Positions 1 through 13,938 of a DNA stretch of 64,000 nucleotides are shown here, in pieces. Every line of letters begins with the position of its first letter. Position 1 is the first letter of the stretch. Both the position numbers and the translations under genes were made by a program. The notes beneath the pieces were generated by a model. It was not told the DNA's origin and did no database searches. It saw nothing but the letters and a program-made list of their open reading frames with translations. This DNA is from RH-AL1 sp965277735 (GTDB lineage: Bacteria; Pseudomonadota; Alphaproteobacteria; Rhizobiales; Beijerinckiaceae), in the NCBI GenBank assembly GCA_965277735.1, contig CBDIDO010000002.1, positions 496,001 through 560,000 of the forward strand. Reading direction: 5' to 3'.

Positions 1-1496
1 CCGGCGCCGGCACGGGCAAAACGACTTTGGCGCGCACGCTCACGGCGGCTGCAAAGGAATCGGGCTTGAAGGTGCTGGCCTTGGCGCCAAGCTGGGTCGC
101 CGCCGACGAGGTCGCCATATCGATCGGCGTGCCGGCATCGGCTGTCGCCAAATGGCGATATGACCAGCGCGTCCACCAGGGTGCCGATCTAGATCAGGAC
201 ACAGTCATTTTAGTCGACGAGGCCGGCATGGTCGGGACGCGGGACATGTCCGAGATCTTGGCAGCCGCCGCTGAAAAGAAATGCAAGGTCGTCTTGCTCG
301 GCGATAGACGCCAACTTCAGGCCGTACAGGGTGCTAATGCGCTTGGTGCCATATCCGATCTTTTGCAGCGCCAGGCCTCCTTAAGCGAAGTGAGGCGCCA
401 GACGGTTCCTTGGCAAGGTGCTGCATCTATCGTCATGGCGCGCGGCAACTGCGAAGCCGGCGTTCGTGCCTACGCTAGAAATGATCGTATCGAGCTGGTC
501 GACGGCGAAGACGAAGCGCAGGCACGCGCTATCGAAGCATGGACCTCTTTTAGAAAGCAGTACGGCGACGACACCTTGATCATCACGCGCCGGAACGCCG
601 ACGCGACTTCCTTGAACCAAGCGGCTCGTGCCACGCTACGTGCCGAAGGGCACCTAAAATCCGACGACGTCATTGTCCCATCTACTGACCGGACAGGTAA
701 GATACGGGGAATTTCTCTCGCCATTGGCGACATAGTTCGTTTCGGGGAAACGATCAATGCCTTCGGAATACGGAACGGTACGCGAGCTGTCGTGTCTGGC
801 CTAAACCCAACGGATGGTGGCAATCTGGATGTCGCGTTCCGCCTAAATGACGGTCGGATTGTTTCGGATCAATGGGCAGCTTTTACCAGGCCACGCGTCG
901 GTAAGCGGCAAATGGTGCCTCGCATCTCTCACGCCTATGCTGGAACGGCCTATGCTGCTCAGGGACGGACAGTCAAAGCCGCGGTCATGTACGTGGCGCA
1001 GGCAACAGATGCTCGCGAACTCTACGTCGGCCTTACCCGTCACACACATGACGCGCGGCTGATCGTTGAACAAAGTCGGCTGGACGCGGCGGTAAGAGTG
1101 AAACAGGTCGATCCACGTCTATCCTCCACGAAGACCGCAATGCTTGAACGCTTTTTTAGCGAGGCCATGCGCTACGCAGAAAAGCGTAACGTTGTTGATT
1201 TCGTAGAAGACCGTGCGATGTTCATTGCTGACGGGATGGTTCCGAAAGCGACGCCAGCACCGATGCTTAATCTTATTCGATCGGCGAGAAGCGTTCGATT
1301 GATCGCGATGGCACAGGCAGAGCTTTCACGGGTCGTAAGCCTTTATCAAGCCGTACGACTTCAGACCGCCATCTTACGGACGAGCGCAAGGGTGATCGTT
1401 CATCCCATCGAGCAACGTGTGCGGATCCTTCTCAATCGACCACGCGATGCACCGGTTATGATGCATAGCCGAGGCAGTCCAGATTACGAACGATGA
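1..1496 (+). CDS. TraA-type conjugative relaxase, helicase part (5' end outside window)
   Basis: The reading frame is open from the first bases and contains a Walker A motif, GAGTGKTT, encoded at 3-26, so the gene begins upstream and only the C-terminal ~498 residues are visible. Further superfamily-1 helicase motifs follow in order: Walker B VILVDEAGM, GDRRQLQAV, then the late motifs SHAYAGTAYAAQGRT and LYVGLTR. This is the arrangement of the RecD/TraI-like half of Ti-plasmid TraA relaxases, which nick and unwind DNA for conjugation. The N-terminal MobA/MobL nicking domain would lie outside the window, so I infer rather than see the relaxase function. It marks this end of the window as plasmid or integrative-element DNA. 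A stand-alone RecD-like helicase is the alternative. Confidence 0.75.
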   Translation, partial: GAGTGKTTLARTLTAAAKESGLKVLALAPSWVAADEVAISIGVPASAVAKWRYDQRVHQGADLDQDTVILVDEAGMVGTRDMSEILAAAAEKKCKVVLLGDRRQLQAVQGANALGAISDLLQRQASLSEVRRQTVPWQGAASIVMARGNCEAGVRAYARNDRIELVDGEDEAQARAIEAWTSFRKQYGDDTLIITRRNADATSLNQAARATLRAEGHLKSDDVIVPSTDRTGKIRGISLAIGDIVRFGETINAFGIRNGTRAVVSGLNPTDGGNLDVAFRLNDGRIVSDQWAAFTRPRVGKRQMVPRISHAYAGTAYAAQGRTVKAAVMYVAQATDARELYVGLTRHTHDARLIVEQSRLDAAVRVKQVDPRLSSTKTAMLERFFSEAMRYAEKRNVVDFVEDRAMFIADGMVPKATPAPMLNLIRSARSVRLIAMAQAELSRVVSLYQAVRLQTAILRTSARVIVHPIEQRVRILLNRPRDAPVMMHSRGSPDYER

Positions 1497-1882
1497 GGAC
1501 GGCTTACGTTTAGCTCAAATCCGAAAAGTCAGGTTACATGATAGCAATTCATCCGACGACACTGGCGTTAATAGCCGGACCTCGTGGCCACGCTCCGAGG
1601 GGTTCGTCGTTGGAAATGGGCATCACCAGGCAGGTACAGGAGATCGCCGCGGCCGGAGAAGCCGGCTGGGATCTCGGCTTTCGACTAAGGCGATGGCATG
1701 CGCACGCACCAAGCTAGCGCTTACCTGAGATCACAGACTCCACGGGCCTTAAGCCTGCCGGGGTTTTATTGTTTGTTAGTCTAGTCAAAGACTTGACTGC
1801 AAACGGAACATACCGAAGCATTTTCAAGTTGCGCGCCTCAACGCCAACCGGCAAAGTTTGAAAAAGGACCGAGGAGTAGCCG
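1497..1882. other. Intergenic, no gene seen
   Basis: This is about 390 bp without a convincing reading frame on either strand. A weak imperfect hairpin around 1743-1760 is followed by a short T-run and might be a terminator for the upstream gene, but the stem is short. Base composition falls towards the AT-richer gene that follows. Confidence 0.4.
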
Positions 1883-2257
1883 ATGACGAGAATCGCATAC
1901 GTCCAGCCATCTCAGCTAAAGCATGATTATATCATAACCAATCAATTAGATCACGCCCAGCTGTTCGAGAACGCGAAAGTCGATTTCTTATTTAGCTGCG
2001 ACGATCTCGTAGAGAAAAGATGTCTCGGAAATTTTTCGATTTGGCAGCTATCGGAAGCAGCCCGCCTTCAAAATGGCGGGGGTATATTAGGGTCATGGAA
2101 ATTTGACCATGAAAGAACTATATACAAGGGCCCAGCTATTTTATGCGGGAATTTAGGTGACGAAAAGTCAGATTTTCCGGCAAAGTTGGATATCTATTTC
2201 CAGCGCATCAAAATGTTCCGCGCCGGGGATTACGCTGAGTTGATAGATCAAACATGA
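1883..2257 (+). CDS. Hypothetical protein, 124 aa, upstream of recombinase
   Basis: I do not recognise the family. The gene has a good ribosome binding site (GAGGAG shortly before the ATG) and its stop overlaps the start of the recombinase gene by 4 bp (ATGA), so the two were probably translated together. The protein is soluble, with no signal peptide or membrane segment. Its codon use is AT-richer than the chromosomal genes further right, consistent with being cargo of the mobile element. A small accessory protein paired with a site-specific recombinase is plausible, but nothing in the sequence proves a role. Confidence 0.6.
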   Translation: MTRIAYVQPSQLKHDYIITNQLDHAQLFENAKVDFLFSCDDLVEKRCLGNFSIWQLSEAARLQNGGGILGSWKFDHERTIYKGPAILCGNLGDEKSDFPAKLDIYFQRIKMFRAGDYAELIDQT

Positions 2258-2952
2258 GATCGACTAATGTCGTCGTGTACGCTCGCTATTCGACGGATGA
2301 GCAGCGATCGGAGTCGATTGAAGACCAACTAGAAACGTGTCGGCGGTTTTGCGTCTCGAAAGGCTGGACTGTAGCTGATATCTACGTGGATGCGGCAATG
2401 TCCGGCTCGACCTCTCGACGCCCGGAGTTCGAGCGGCTGAAGCAAGATGCCGAGCGCGGAAAGTTTGATATCGTCGTAGTTGAGTCTTTGGATCGCCTCA
2501 GCCGCCGTCTCTCCGACGTCGCCGCGTTTCACGATCGTATCTCATTCAAAGGCCAAAAGCTTTTCGCATGCGACAGGGGTGAGATTTCGCCTCTACTAGC
2601 AGGTATACTCGGTGCGGTCGCTCAGGGATTTTTGGATGATCTAAAAGTCAAAACGAAACGCGGCCTTCGAGGAAAGATCTTGTCGGGCCTCGCCGCCGGC
2701 GGCCTCGGCTTCGGCTATCGTGTCGACCCAAACGTTCTCGGCGGCCGTCAGATCGATGCGGCCGAAGCACAGGTTGTGCGGCGGATCTTCACGATGTACG
2801 CGGCGGGCGCCTCGCCACGGACGATCGCGGCAACGCTGAACAAGGACGCCATACCAGGCCCCGGAGGCCGTGTATGGGGTGACACGACCATCCGGGGTCA
2901 GACCGATCGCGGTACGGGGATCCTCAACAATTCCGCCTACGTTGGTCGGATC
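2254..2952 (+). pseudogene. Serine recombinase, 5' part (interrupted by IS66 element)
   Basis: This encodes the resolvase-type catalytic domain of a large serine recombinase. The nucleophile is expected at S13 in YARYSTDEQ, with the conserved DRLSRR helix, followed by the start of the recombinase domain (KTKRGLRGKI, GLGFGYR). After codon 233 the frame runs into the left end of an IS66 element and stops at 3006. Removing the element and one target-site copy joins ...AYVGRI directly in frame to AWNRCSYVRDP... at 6101, restoring a protein of about 558 residues. The interrupted gene is expected to be inactive for integration or excision. Its start overlaps the previous gene by 4 bp. Confidence 0.9.
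2945..2952 (+). repeat. Left 8-bp target-site duplication of the IS66 element
   Basis: The octamer GTCGGATC immediately precedes the left inverted repeat and is repeated exactly at 6093-6100 after the right inverted repeat. An 8-bp duplication is the usual length for IS66-family transposition, so it fixes both ends of the element. Confidence 0.92.
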
Positions 2953-3011
2953 GTAAGCCTCCGCCGTGGGCCGTCTTGCGCGAGGGTGGCTTGGCATAAC
3001 GCATAGTGAGT

Positions 3012-3401
3012 ATGGCTAGTCATACTCACTATGCCCAGGTCGATCGGCTCGAAGTGGTCGACACGGGACGCCGTCGCCGATGGTCGACGGAGGAGAAGCT
3101 CAGGATCGTCACGGAGAGCTTTTCCGGTCCCAGGTTGGCGTCGACGATCGCACGCCGGCACGGGATCTCGCCGTCGCTGCTGTTCACGTGGCGGCGGAGC
3201 TTTCGAGCCGGTGTTGCCAAGCAGCCCGAGGCGAAGTTCGTCCCGGCGCTGATCGTGCCCGAGAGCCGCCCCGACGACCTTCAGCCTTCAGCTACCGGTC
3301 GCGTCGAGATCGTCGCTAGGAACGGACGCCGGCTGATCATCGACGCGAGCCTGGACGTCGCGGCGATCGCGCGTCTAATCGCCGTGGTGGAGCGACGATG
3401 A
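3012..3401 (+). CDS. tnpA: IS66 transposition protein TnpA
   Basis: This ~129-residue protein has the helix-turn-helix of the IS66 orfA/transposase-8 type (RRRWSTEEKLRIVTESF ... IARRHGISPSLLFTWRR), thought to help recognise the element ends. It lies just inside the left inverted repeat. Its stop overlaps the tnpB start (ATGA), indicating translational coupling. A GTG six bases upstream at 3006 is an alternative start. Confidence 0.88.
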   Translation: MASHTHYAQVDRLEVVDTGRRRRWSTEEKLRIVTESFSGPRLASTIARRHGISPSLLFTWRRSFRAGVAKQPEAKFVPALIVPESRPDDLQPSATGRVEIVARNGRRLIIDASLDVAAIARLIAVVERR

Positions 3402-3745
3402 TCCCGGTCCCGTCGGGCGTGCGTGTTTGGCTGGCGGTCGGCGCGACCGACATGCGGCGCGGCATGAACGGCCTGTCGCTGCAGGTCCAGGAGGCGCTGC
3501 GGCGCGATCCCCATTGCGGCGATCTGTTCGTGTTTCGAGGGCGCCGGGGCGATCTGATCAAGGTCCTGTGGACTGACGCGCACGGGGTATCGCTCTACGC
3601 CAAACGGCTGGAACGTGGACGGTTCATCTGGCCCTCGCCGGCCGACGGCGTCGTCGTGATCAAGCCGGCGCAACTCGCCTACCTACTCGAGGGGATAGAC
3701 TGGAGGCATCCGCAGCATACGTGGCGACCAAAAACGGTCGGATGA
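3398..3745 (+). CDS. tnpB: IS66 accessory protein TnpB
   Basis: This 115-residue protein carries the signature of the IS66 Orf2 family: TDMRRGMNGLSLQVQ near the N terminus, then LFVFRGRRGDLIKVLWTD and GRFIWP. It is required with TnpA and TnpC for transposition of IS66 elements, although its biochemical role is unclear. It overlaps tnpA by 4 bp and is separated from tnpC by about 84 bp that hold no gene. Confidence 0.93.
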   Translation: MIPVPSGVRVWLAVGATDMRRGMNGLSLQVQEALRRDPHCGDLFVFRGRRGDLIKVLWTDAHGVSLYAKRLERGRFIWPSPADGVVVIKPAQLAYLLEGIDWRHPQHTWRPKTVG

Positions 3746-3829
3746 TCCCAGGCTGCGGTGACGGCATCTCCCTGTGGATGCCTTTGATATCATCGTCACG
3801 GAAGATACGATCCGTGATTCAATGCCGTC

Positions 3830-5473
3830 ATGACGCCATCGGACGCCCGCGAGCCGGATGATATCGAGAGCTTGAAGCGTCTCCTCGTCGCCGAGCGCGC
3901 GGCCCGCTTCGACGCGGAAGCAAAAGCAGCTCTCGCCACCGCCCAGGCGTCCGGCGCCGAAGCGGTGATCGCCCATCTCAAGCTCGCCATCGAGAAGATG
4001 CGCCGCGAGCTCTACGGCAGCCGCTCGGAGCGTGGTCACAAGCTGCTCGACCAGATGGAGTTCGAACTCGAAGACCTCGAAGCGACGGCGGCAGAGGACG
4101 AAGCGGCGGCGGAGATGGCCGCCATGCGTGCCGCCCTGTCGACCCTGATCCCGACGCACCGGCGGCGGTCGGGGCGAAGGCCGTTTCCCGATCATCTGCC
4201 GCGCGAGCGCGTGATCATTCCCGGCCCAAGCTCGTGCCTGTGCTGCGGCTCAAGGCGCCTCGCCAAGCTCGGCGAGGACATCACCGAGACGCTCGAGGTC
4301 GTGCCCCGCCAGTGGAAGGTGATCCAGCACGTCCGCGAGAAGTTCACCTGCCGGACCTGCGAGAAGATCAGCCAGGCGCCGGCGCCGTTCCACGTTATCG
4401 CCCGCGGTCATGCCGGGCCGAGCCTGCTGGCGATGATCCTCCATGCGAAGTTTGCGCTGCACCAGCCGCTCAATCGCCAGAGCGAGACCTACGCGCGCGA
4501 AGGCATCGACTTGCCACTGTCGACCTTGGCGGACCACGTCGGCACCTGTGCCGCCGTTCTCGCGCCGCTCGCCGAGCTGATCCGCACCCACGTGATGGCG
4601 GCGGAGCGTATTCATGGCGATGATACGCCGGTGGCGCTGCTGACCAAAGGGAAGACCACCCAGGCCCGCTTGTGGACGTATGTTCGCGACGACCACCCAT
4701 TCGGAGGTGCCGATCCGCCAGCCGCCTTCTATGCCTTCTCGCGCGATCGGAAGGGCGAGCATCCCGAGCGCCATCTCGAGAGCTACGCCGGGATCCTGCA
4801 AGCCGACGCCTACGCTGGGTTCAATGCGCTCTACAAGGCTGAACGCGGGCCCGGGCCGATCACCGAGGCCGCCTGCTGGAGCCATGCCCGGCGCAAGTTC
4901 TTCGTCCTCGCCGACGTCACGAGCAAGGCTCGTTCGCGCAAGCCGGTGATCGTCGCGCCGCTGGCGCTCGAGGCGGTCCGCCGGTTCGATGCCATCTTCG
5001 CGGCGGAGCGTTCCCTCAATGGTTTGCTACCGGACCTTCGGCAAGACGAGCGCCGACGAAGCGTCGCGCCGCTTGTCGAAGATCTGGAACGCTGGATGCG
5101 CGCCGCGCGATGCAAGATGTCCCGCCATTCCGATGTCGCCAAGGCGATGGACTACATGCTGACGCGCTGGCCGGCGTTCTTGCGCTTCCTCGGCGATGGA
5201 CGGATCTGCTTGTCGAACAATGCCGCCGAGCGGGCACTACGTGGCATCGCGCTCGGCCGCAAGGCATGGCTGTTCGCCGGCTCCGAGCGCGGCGGTGAGC
5301 GTGCAGCGGTCATCTACTCGCTGATCCAGACCGCTAAGCTCAACGATGTCGATCCGCATGCGTGGCTCGCCGACGTTCTCGCCCGCATCGCAGATCACAG
5401 AAGCACCGATCTCGCCGATCTGCTGCCTTGGAACTGGGCGAACGAGAAGGCATGTCGTAGCTTGGCGGCATGA
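3830..5473 (+). CDS. tnpC: IS66 transposase TnpC (DDE)
   Basis: This 547-residue protein has the full IS66 transposase layout. There is an N-terminal helical region, then a zinc-binding segment (CLCCGSRRL ... CRTCEK, about residues 137-180). The DDE catalytic core follows, with acidic residues in HGDDTP (~263), QADAYAGF (~325) and NNAAERAL (~466). The C-terminal small domain (HAWLADVLARI) is present. No frameshift or missing catalytic residue was seen, so it is probably functional. Its stop overlaps the next gene by 4 bp, so the passenger gene is probably co-translated. Confidence 0.94.
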   Translation: MTPSDAREPDDIESLKRLLVAERAARFDAEAKAALATAQASGAEAVIAHLKLAIEKMRRELYGSRSERGHKLLDQMEFELEDLEATAAEDEAAAEMAAMRAALSTLIPTHRRRSGRRPFPDHLPRERVIIPGPSSCLCCGSRRLAKLGEDITETLEVVPRQWKVIQHVREKFTCRTCEKISQAPAPFHVIARGHAGPSLLAMILHAKFALHQPLNRQSETYAREGIDLPLSTLADHVGTCAAVLAPLAELIRTHVMAAERIHGDDTPVALLTKGKTTQARLWTYVRDDHPFGGADPPAAFYAFSRDRKGEHPERHLESYAGILQADAYAGFNALYKAERGPGPITEAACWSHARRKFFVLADVTSKARSRKPVIVAPLALEAVRRFDAIFAAERSLNGLLPDLRQDERRRSVAPLVEDLERWMRAARCKMSRHSDVAKAMDYMLTRWPAFLRFLGDGRICLSNNAAERALRGIALGRKAWLFAGSERGGERAAVIYSLIQTAKLNDVDPHAWLADVLARIADHRSTDLADLLPWNWANEKACRSLAA

Positions 5474-6069
5474 CCGCCGACACCATCGCCCGCCTCAAGA
5501 TCACGCTCGACGATGTCGTACCGACTGTCCTCAGACGGATCGAGGTGCCATTCTCCATCCGTCTCGATCGCCTGCATCTTGCGCTACAGGCCGCAATCGG
5601 ATGGACCGACAGCCATCTCTATGAGATCCGGGCTCGCGATGTGGGCTGGGGCGTGCCTGATCCAAGCTGGCCCGATGGACCCCTCGACGCCCGCAAGGCT
5701 CGGCTCGCCGACGTCCTCGAGGACGTCGGCGCGAAGACGCTCGAGTACCTCTACGACTTCGGCGACGGCTGGACCCACACGCTAGAGATCGAGTACCTCG
5801 CCGACGCCCATCCCGGCCTCGACTATCCCAGGCTCATCGAAGCGAGCGGCCGCTGTCCACCCGAGGATATCGGTGGCCCTTTCGGCTATGCCGAGTTCCT
5901 CGACGCCGTCGCCGACCCGGCTCACGAACGACACGCCGAACTCCTCGAATGGGTGGACCATGACTTCGATCCCGATCGGCTCGACGCCACCGCGCATCAA
6001 CGCGCGCTCCAGGTCCTTGCCAAGCGATGGAACAAGACACCTCGGGTCAAAAAAACAAAACCGAACTGA
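5470..6069 (+). CDS. IS66 passenger gene, plasmid pRiA4b ORF-3 family
   Basis: This 199-residue protein matches the pRiA4b Orf3-like family: an N-terminal LKITLDDVVPTVLRRIEV strand, then FSIRLDRLHLALQAAIGWTDSHLYEI and YLYDFGDGWTHTLE. Proteins of this family are common passengers of mobile DNA in rhizobia and their function is unknown. It overlaps tnpC by 4 bp and lies inside the right inverted repeat, so it travels with the element. Confidence 0.88.
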   Translation: MTADTIARLKITLDDVVPTVLRRIEVPFSIRLDRLHLALQAAIGWTDSHLYEIRARDVGWGVPDPSWPDGPLDARKARLADVLEDVGAKTLEYLYDFGDGWTHTLEIEYLADAHPGLDYPRLIEASGRCPPEDIGGPFGYAEFLDAVADPAHERHAELLEWVDHDFDPDRLDATAHQRALQVLAKRWNKTPRVKKTKPN

Positions 6070-6092
6070 CGCGGTCCTGGGCGGAGGGATAC

Positions 6093-6100
6093 GTCGGATC
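6093..6100 (+). repeat. Right 8-bp target-site duplication of the IS66 element
   Basis: This is the second copy of GTCGGATC, directly after the right inverted repeat. See the left copy at 2945-2952. Confidence 0.92.
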
Positions 6101-7111
<1,011 letters not shown>

Positions 7112-7182
7112 CCGAGGCGGGCGACGCACGCGCGCCACTCGCAAATCATGGATAAAGAGAGAATTCCCCCACGCTTTGCAGG

Positions 7183-7298
7183 CCTGGCAACGACCTACTC
7201 TCCCAGGTCTTAAGACATAGTACCATTGGCGCTTCAGCGTTTGACGGCCGAGTTCGGGATGGGATCGGGTCTTGTCACTGAGCAAAAGCCACCAGGCC
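7183..7298 (-). rRNA. rrf: 5S ribosomal RNA
   Basis: The minus strand reads CCTGGTGGCTTTTGCTCAG... CCCGATCCCATCCCGAACTCGG ... and closes with a complementary CCAGG end. The loop segment CCCATCCCGAACTC is diagnostic of 5S rRNA. Ends are approximate by a few bases. Confidence 0.93.
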
Positions 7299-7403
7299 GG
7301 CAAAGGGCGGGGGCGAAGCAAACTGGTCCGGCGACGTCCCGCAGGAGTGTCGCGCTAAGATCGAGCCATCCCGGAGGCGGGATGGGCATAGATAAATGAG
7401 AGC

Positions 7404-10216
<2,813 letters not shown>

Positions 10217-10577
10217 GCTCTCATTATCGATGCCCACCCCTCGGCAGAGGTCGTTCCGACTTGCTTGTGCAAGCGCATCGGACACATGGGATCGATCTTA
10301 AAGACCAGTTTGCTTCGAACATACCCGAGGACAATGCGGTCAAGCGCTGTCCACTGACTGAAGACGCCAACCCTTCTGAGCACCGGACCTAGTGTGGCCG
10401 GCGAGTTCCAGAAAGGAAGTCGGATATGCTCTCTCTTTACGATGTCGATTGACGCGCCTGCACCACGGTCGAGGACCGTTGGATCCCAACCTAGGGACCC
10501 GGGTGCGGGCGAAACTATTTGACGGACGAGCTCCCCGTGGAGCTTTCGTCGATGATCCCGAGCATGTCACCAAGGAA
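10217..10577 (-). other. rRNA internal spacer between tRNA-Ala and 23S
   Basis: This is a transcribed spacer of about 360 nt. It holds the 5' arm of the 23S processing stem (complementary to sequence just past the 23S 3' end) and no further gene that I can recognise. Confidence 0.7.
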
Positions 10578-10653
10578 TGGTGGAGCCAGACGGGATCGAA
10601 CCGACGACCTCATGCTTGCAAAGCACGCGCTCTCCCAACTGAGCTATGGCCCC
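10578..10653 (-). tRNA. tRNA-Ala (UGC)
   Basis: This 76-nt gene with encoded CCA starts GGGGCCATAGCTCAG and has the anticodon TGC in CTTTGCAAG. It lies in the 16S-23S spacer, downstream of tRNA-Ile, the usual bacterial arrangement. Confidence 0.96.
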
Positions 10654-10720
10654 GAACCTCAGTGTTCATCGAGAAGGGTCGCGCAACAGGAGGCGCAGCG
10701 GCTTCGAACCGCGCGAGAAA

Positions 10721-10797
10721 TGGTGGGCCTGGGAAGACTCGAACTTCCGACCTCACGCTTATCAAGCGCGCGCTCTAACCAACTGAGCTACAAGCCC
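10721..10797 (-). tRNA. tRNA-Ile (GAU)
   Basis: This 77-nt gene with encoded CCA starts GGGCTTGTAGCTCAG and has the anticodon GAT in CTTGATAAG. It is the first tRNA of the 16S-23S spacer. Confidence 0.96.
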
Positions 10798-10972
10798 GTG
10801 CCCGACCGTCGCCGCATCCCGCCTTTGACAGCGAAACGGCGACACCCGGAAAGGCTCGTCCGTGGAAGAAGAAAAAACGAAGGCGGCGAAGTCCCGCATA
10901 ATGGGGCCTGACTGGCCCCTTTGTTCTGAAGAGCCCCGATAGGATCGGCGGGAAGCCGATACCTGAAGGAAC

Positions 10973-12466
<1,494 letters not shown>

Positions 12467-12884
12467 AGTTGAGATTCTGATGCTGACTGGTCACTATCCT
12501 CTGCTTTGGGAAACAGAGGTCTCATTGACGAGTCCCAAGCACATCTGCTCACCGGCCGAAGCCAGCGAAACACGATGAACTTAGTAACGTGACCGTCAGA
12601 GTTTCTCACGACCGATCTCCCGAGGGAGAGCGATCCGCAAGGACCCCGCCGTCCACGTTTCTTCTTCTTCCGATTCGATTGTCAAACAGCGGTGGCGATC
12701 TCGCGATCCCCGTGGCGTCAACCCCTCAGGGTCTCTACCTTTAGTCAGCCTCGAAAAGGGCTCACACCCTTAAAGAGGCAGAAACGATCTCATCCCCGGT
12801 CTTTCGACCAGAAGGCAAACCTGCCTAGAGACGAGAAAGCGACCCGCGCCCGCTGCTCAGAGGCAGCGCCGCCGTCGATGGCCG
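12467..12884 (-). other. rRNA operon leader
   Basis: About 420 bp separate the inferred promoter from the 16S gene. No protein-coding gene is convincing here. The stretch should contain the 16S processing stem and antitermination signals, but I could not identify a clear boxA by eye. Confidence 0.5.
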
Positions 12885-12914
12885 TATATAGGGGGAAGGC
12901 TTTCCGGGTGTCAA
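12885..12914 (-). promoter_or_regulatory. rRNA operon promoter
   Basis: On the minus strand TTGACA (12909-12914) is followed after 18 bp by TATATA (12885-12890), or after 17 bp by CTATAT. This near-consensus sigma-70 promoter faces the 16S gene and is the best candidate in the 640-bp upstream region. Confidence 0.7.
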
Positions 12915-13109
12915 CGCGGTTTTTGGAAAAAACGTCATCAAAGATAGAAGTGCCTGTCAGGTCAGCGGAAATCGGCTCTCCACAGGCTTCGGAGATCCCC
13001 TCCCCCACGAAAACGATCCAGGAAAATCCCGCCCGACCACGGGCACCTCAGGGCCTGGTTCGGAGGGAAACCGTCGCCCGGCCGTCCTCAGCGCCCTACC
13101 TCTGCGGTC

Positions 13110-13406
13110 TCAGCGCCCGCGACGCCGCACGAGCACGCCGAGCGCGATCGACGCCGCAGTGGCGCCAACGATGCCCAATCCGACCGGCCCCCGCGCGAGG
13201 CGCCAATAGTCCTTTAGCCAGGGCGGCGACCGATCGGCGATGGCGCCGGCCGCCTCCGACGCGAGGCGCGTCGGTACGAGATTGTCGCCGAGCCGATCGA
13301 GCGTGTCGGCGAGGTCGCCGCGCAGGCGCTCGGCCAGCTTTTCGGCTTCGGCCGCACTCGACGGACCGAGCGTGGCCGGCACCACGGATTTCAGCGAGCC
13401 GCTCAC
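13110..13406 (-). CDS. DUF3618-like small membrane protein
   Basis: This 98-residue protein starts with GTG. The segment LAERLRGDLADTLDRLGDNLVPTRLASEA resembles the DUF3618 motif. It is followed by one C-terminal membrane segment (VGLGIVGATAASIALGVLV) and an Arg-rich tail. The start abuts or overlaps the stop of the holin-like gene upstream, so the two probably form one operon. DUF3618 genes commonly neighbour such holin-superfamily genes; the role is unknown, probably envelope-related. Confidence 0.7.
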   Translation of the reverse strand: MSGSLKSVVPATLGPSSAAEAEKLAERLRGDLADTLDRLGDNLVPTRLASEAAGAIADRSPPWLKDYWRLARGPVGLGIVGATAASIALGVLVRRRGR

Positions 13407-13801
13407 GACGCCCTCCCCTTCACGAGGTCGCGCGCGGTCGCGACCTGGCCCAGAGTGCGAGTCGGCTTCAGCCGCGCCAGGCTCAGGTTGCGCGCCGCGA
13501 CGGCGATCGCGATCAGCGCGACGAGCGCGATCCCGCCGCCGACGGCGAAGCTTGCGGCGAAGGCCGCAAGGCCGGCCTTGGCGATGAGCAGCTCGACGAG
13601 CCCTTGCAGCAGGAAGATCAGCGCGACGATGATGAACACCGCGGCGACGACGAGGCTGACGACCGAAGCCAGCGCCAGCGCCAGCTTCTCCGTCGCCTCG
13701 AGCCGCACCAGCGCGATCTCGGTGGTGAAGAGATGGGTCGCCTGCCGGATCGCGTCGCCGATCAGGCTCGGGGTGGAGGGTCGTTCGGTGTCGATCGTCA
13801 T
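13403..13801 (-). CDS. Phage-holin-superfamily (holin-X-like) membrane protein
   Basis: I choose the ATG at 13801 (MTIDTERPSTPSLIGDAIRQ), giving 132 residues; the longer open frame upstream is low-quality sequence. It has an N-terminal amphipathic stretch, two hydrophobic segments (ALALASVVSLVVAAVFIIVALIFL and AFAASFAVGGGIALVALIAIAV) and a basic C terminus. This is the pattern of the putative holin-X family found on many bacterial chromosomes without any phage nearby. It is followed directly by the DUF3618-like gene. No other phage genes are present, so it is not evidence of a prophage. Confidence 0.75.
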   Translation of the reverse strand: MTIDTERPSTPSLIGDAIRQATHLFTTEIALVRLEATEKLALALASVVSLVVAAVFIIVALIFLLQGLVELLIAKAGLAAFAASFAVGGGIALVALIAIAVAARNLSLARLKPTRTLGQVATARDLVKGRAS

Positions 13802-13938
13802 CGGGTTACTCGCGTGTGCGAGCGGCGAACCCGCGAGCTTTTCATCCGGTTGCGCCGCGCGGCCGGAAAAGCGCGGTCGCAACGCGAAACGGGCGCCCGG
13901 AGGGGCGCCCGTTTCAAGAATCACCGAGCCGTCAGCCG

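Larger units (their letters stand above)
2953..6092 (+). mobile_element. Complete IS66-family insertion sequence, 3140 bp
   Basis: The left end begins GTAAGCCTCCGCCGTGG and the right end, read on the other strand, begins GTATCCCTCCGCCCAGG. These imperfect inverted repeats have the GTAA/GTAT start usual for IS66. The element carries tnpA, tnpB and tnpC in the family order plus a fourth passenger gene, all on the plus strand with overlapping or short junctions. It is flanked by an exact 8-bp direct repeat and splits a serine recombinase gene. All three transposition genes look intact, so the element may still be mobile, and the unaltered target duplication suggests a fairly recent insertion. 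Confidence 0.93.

Noticed and set aside
13403..13801. Prophage lysis gene
   Set aside because: The holin-superfamily protein is of the chromosomal type and no other phage gene is present.
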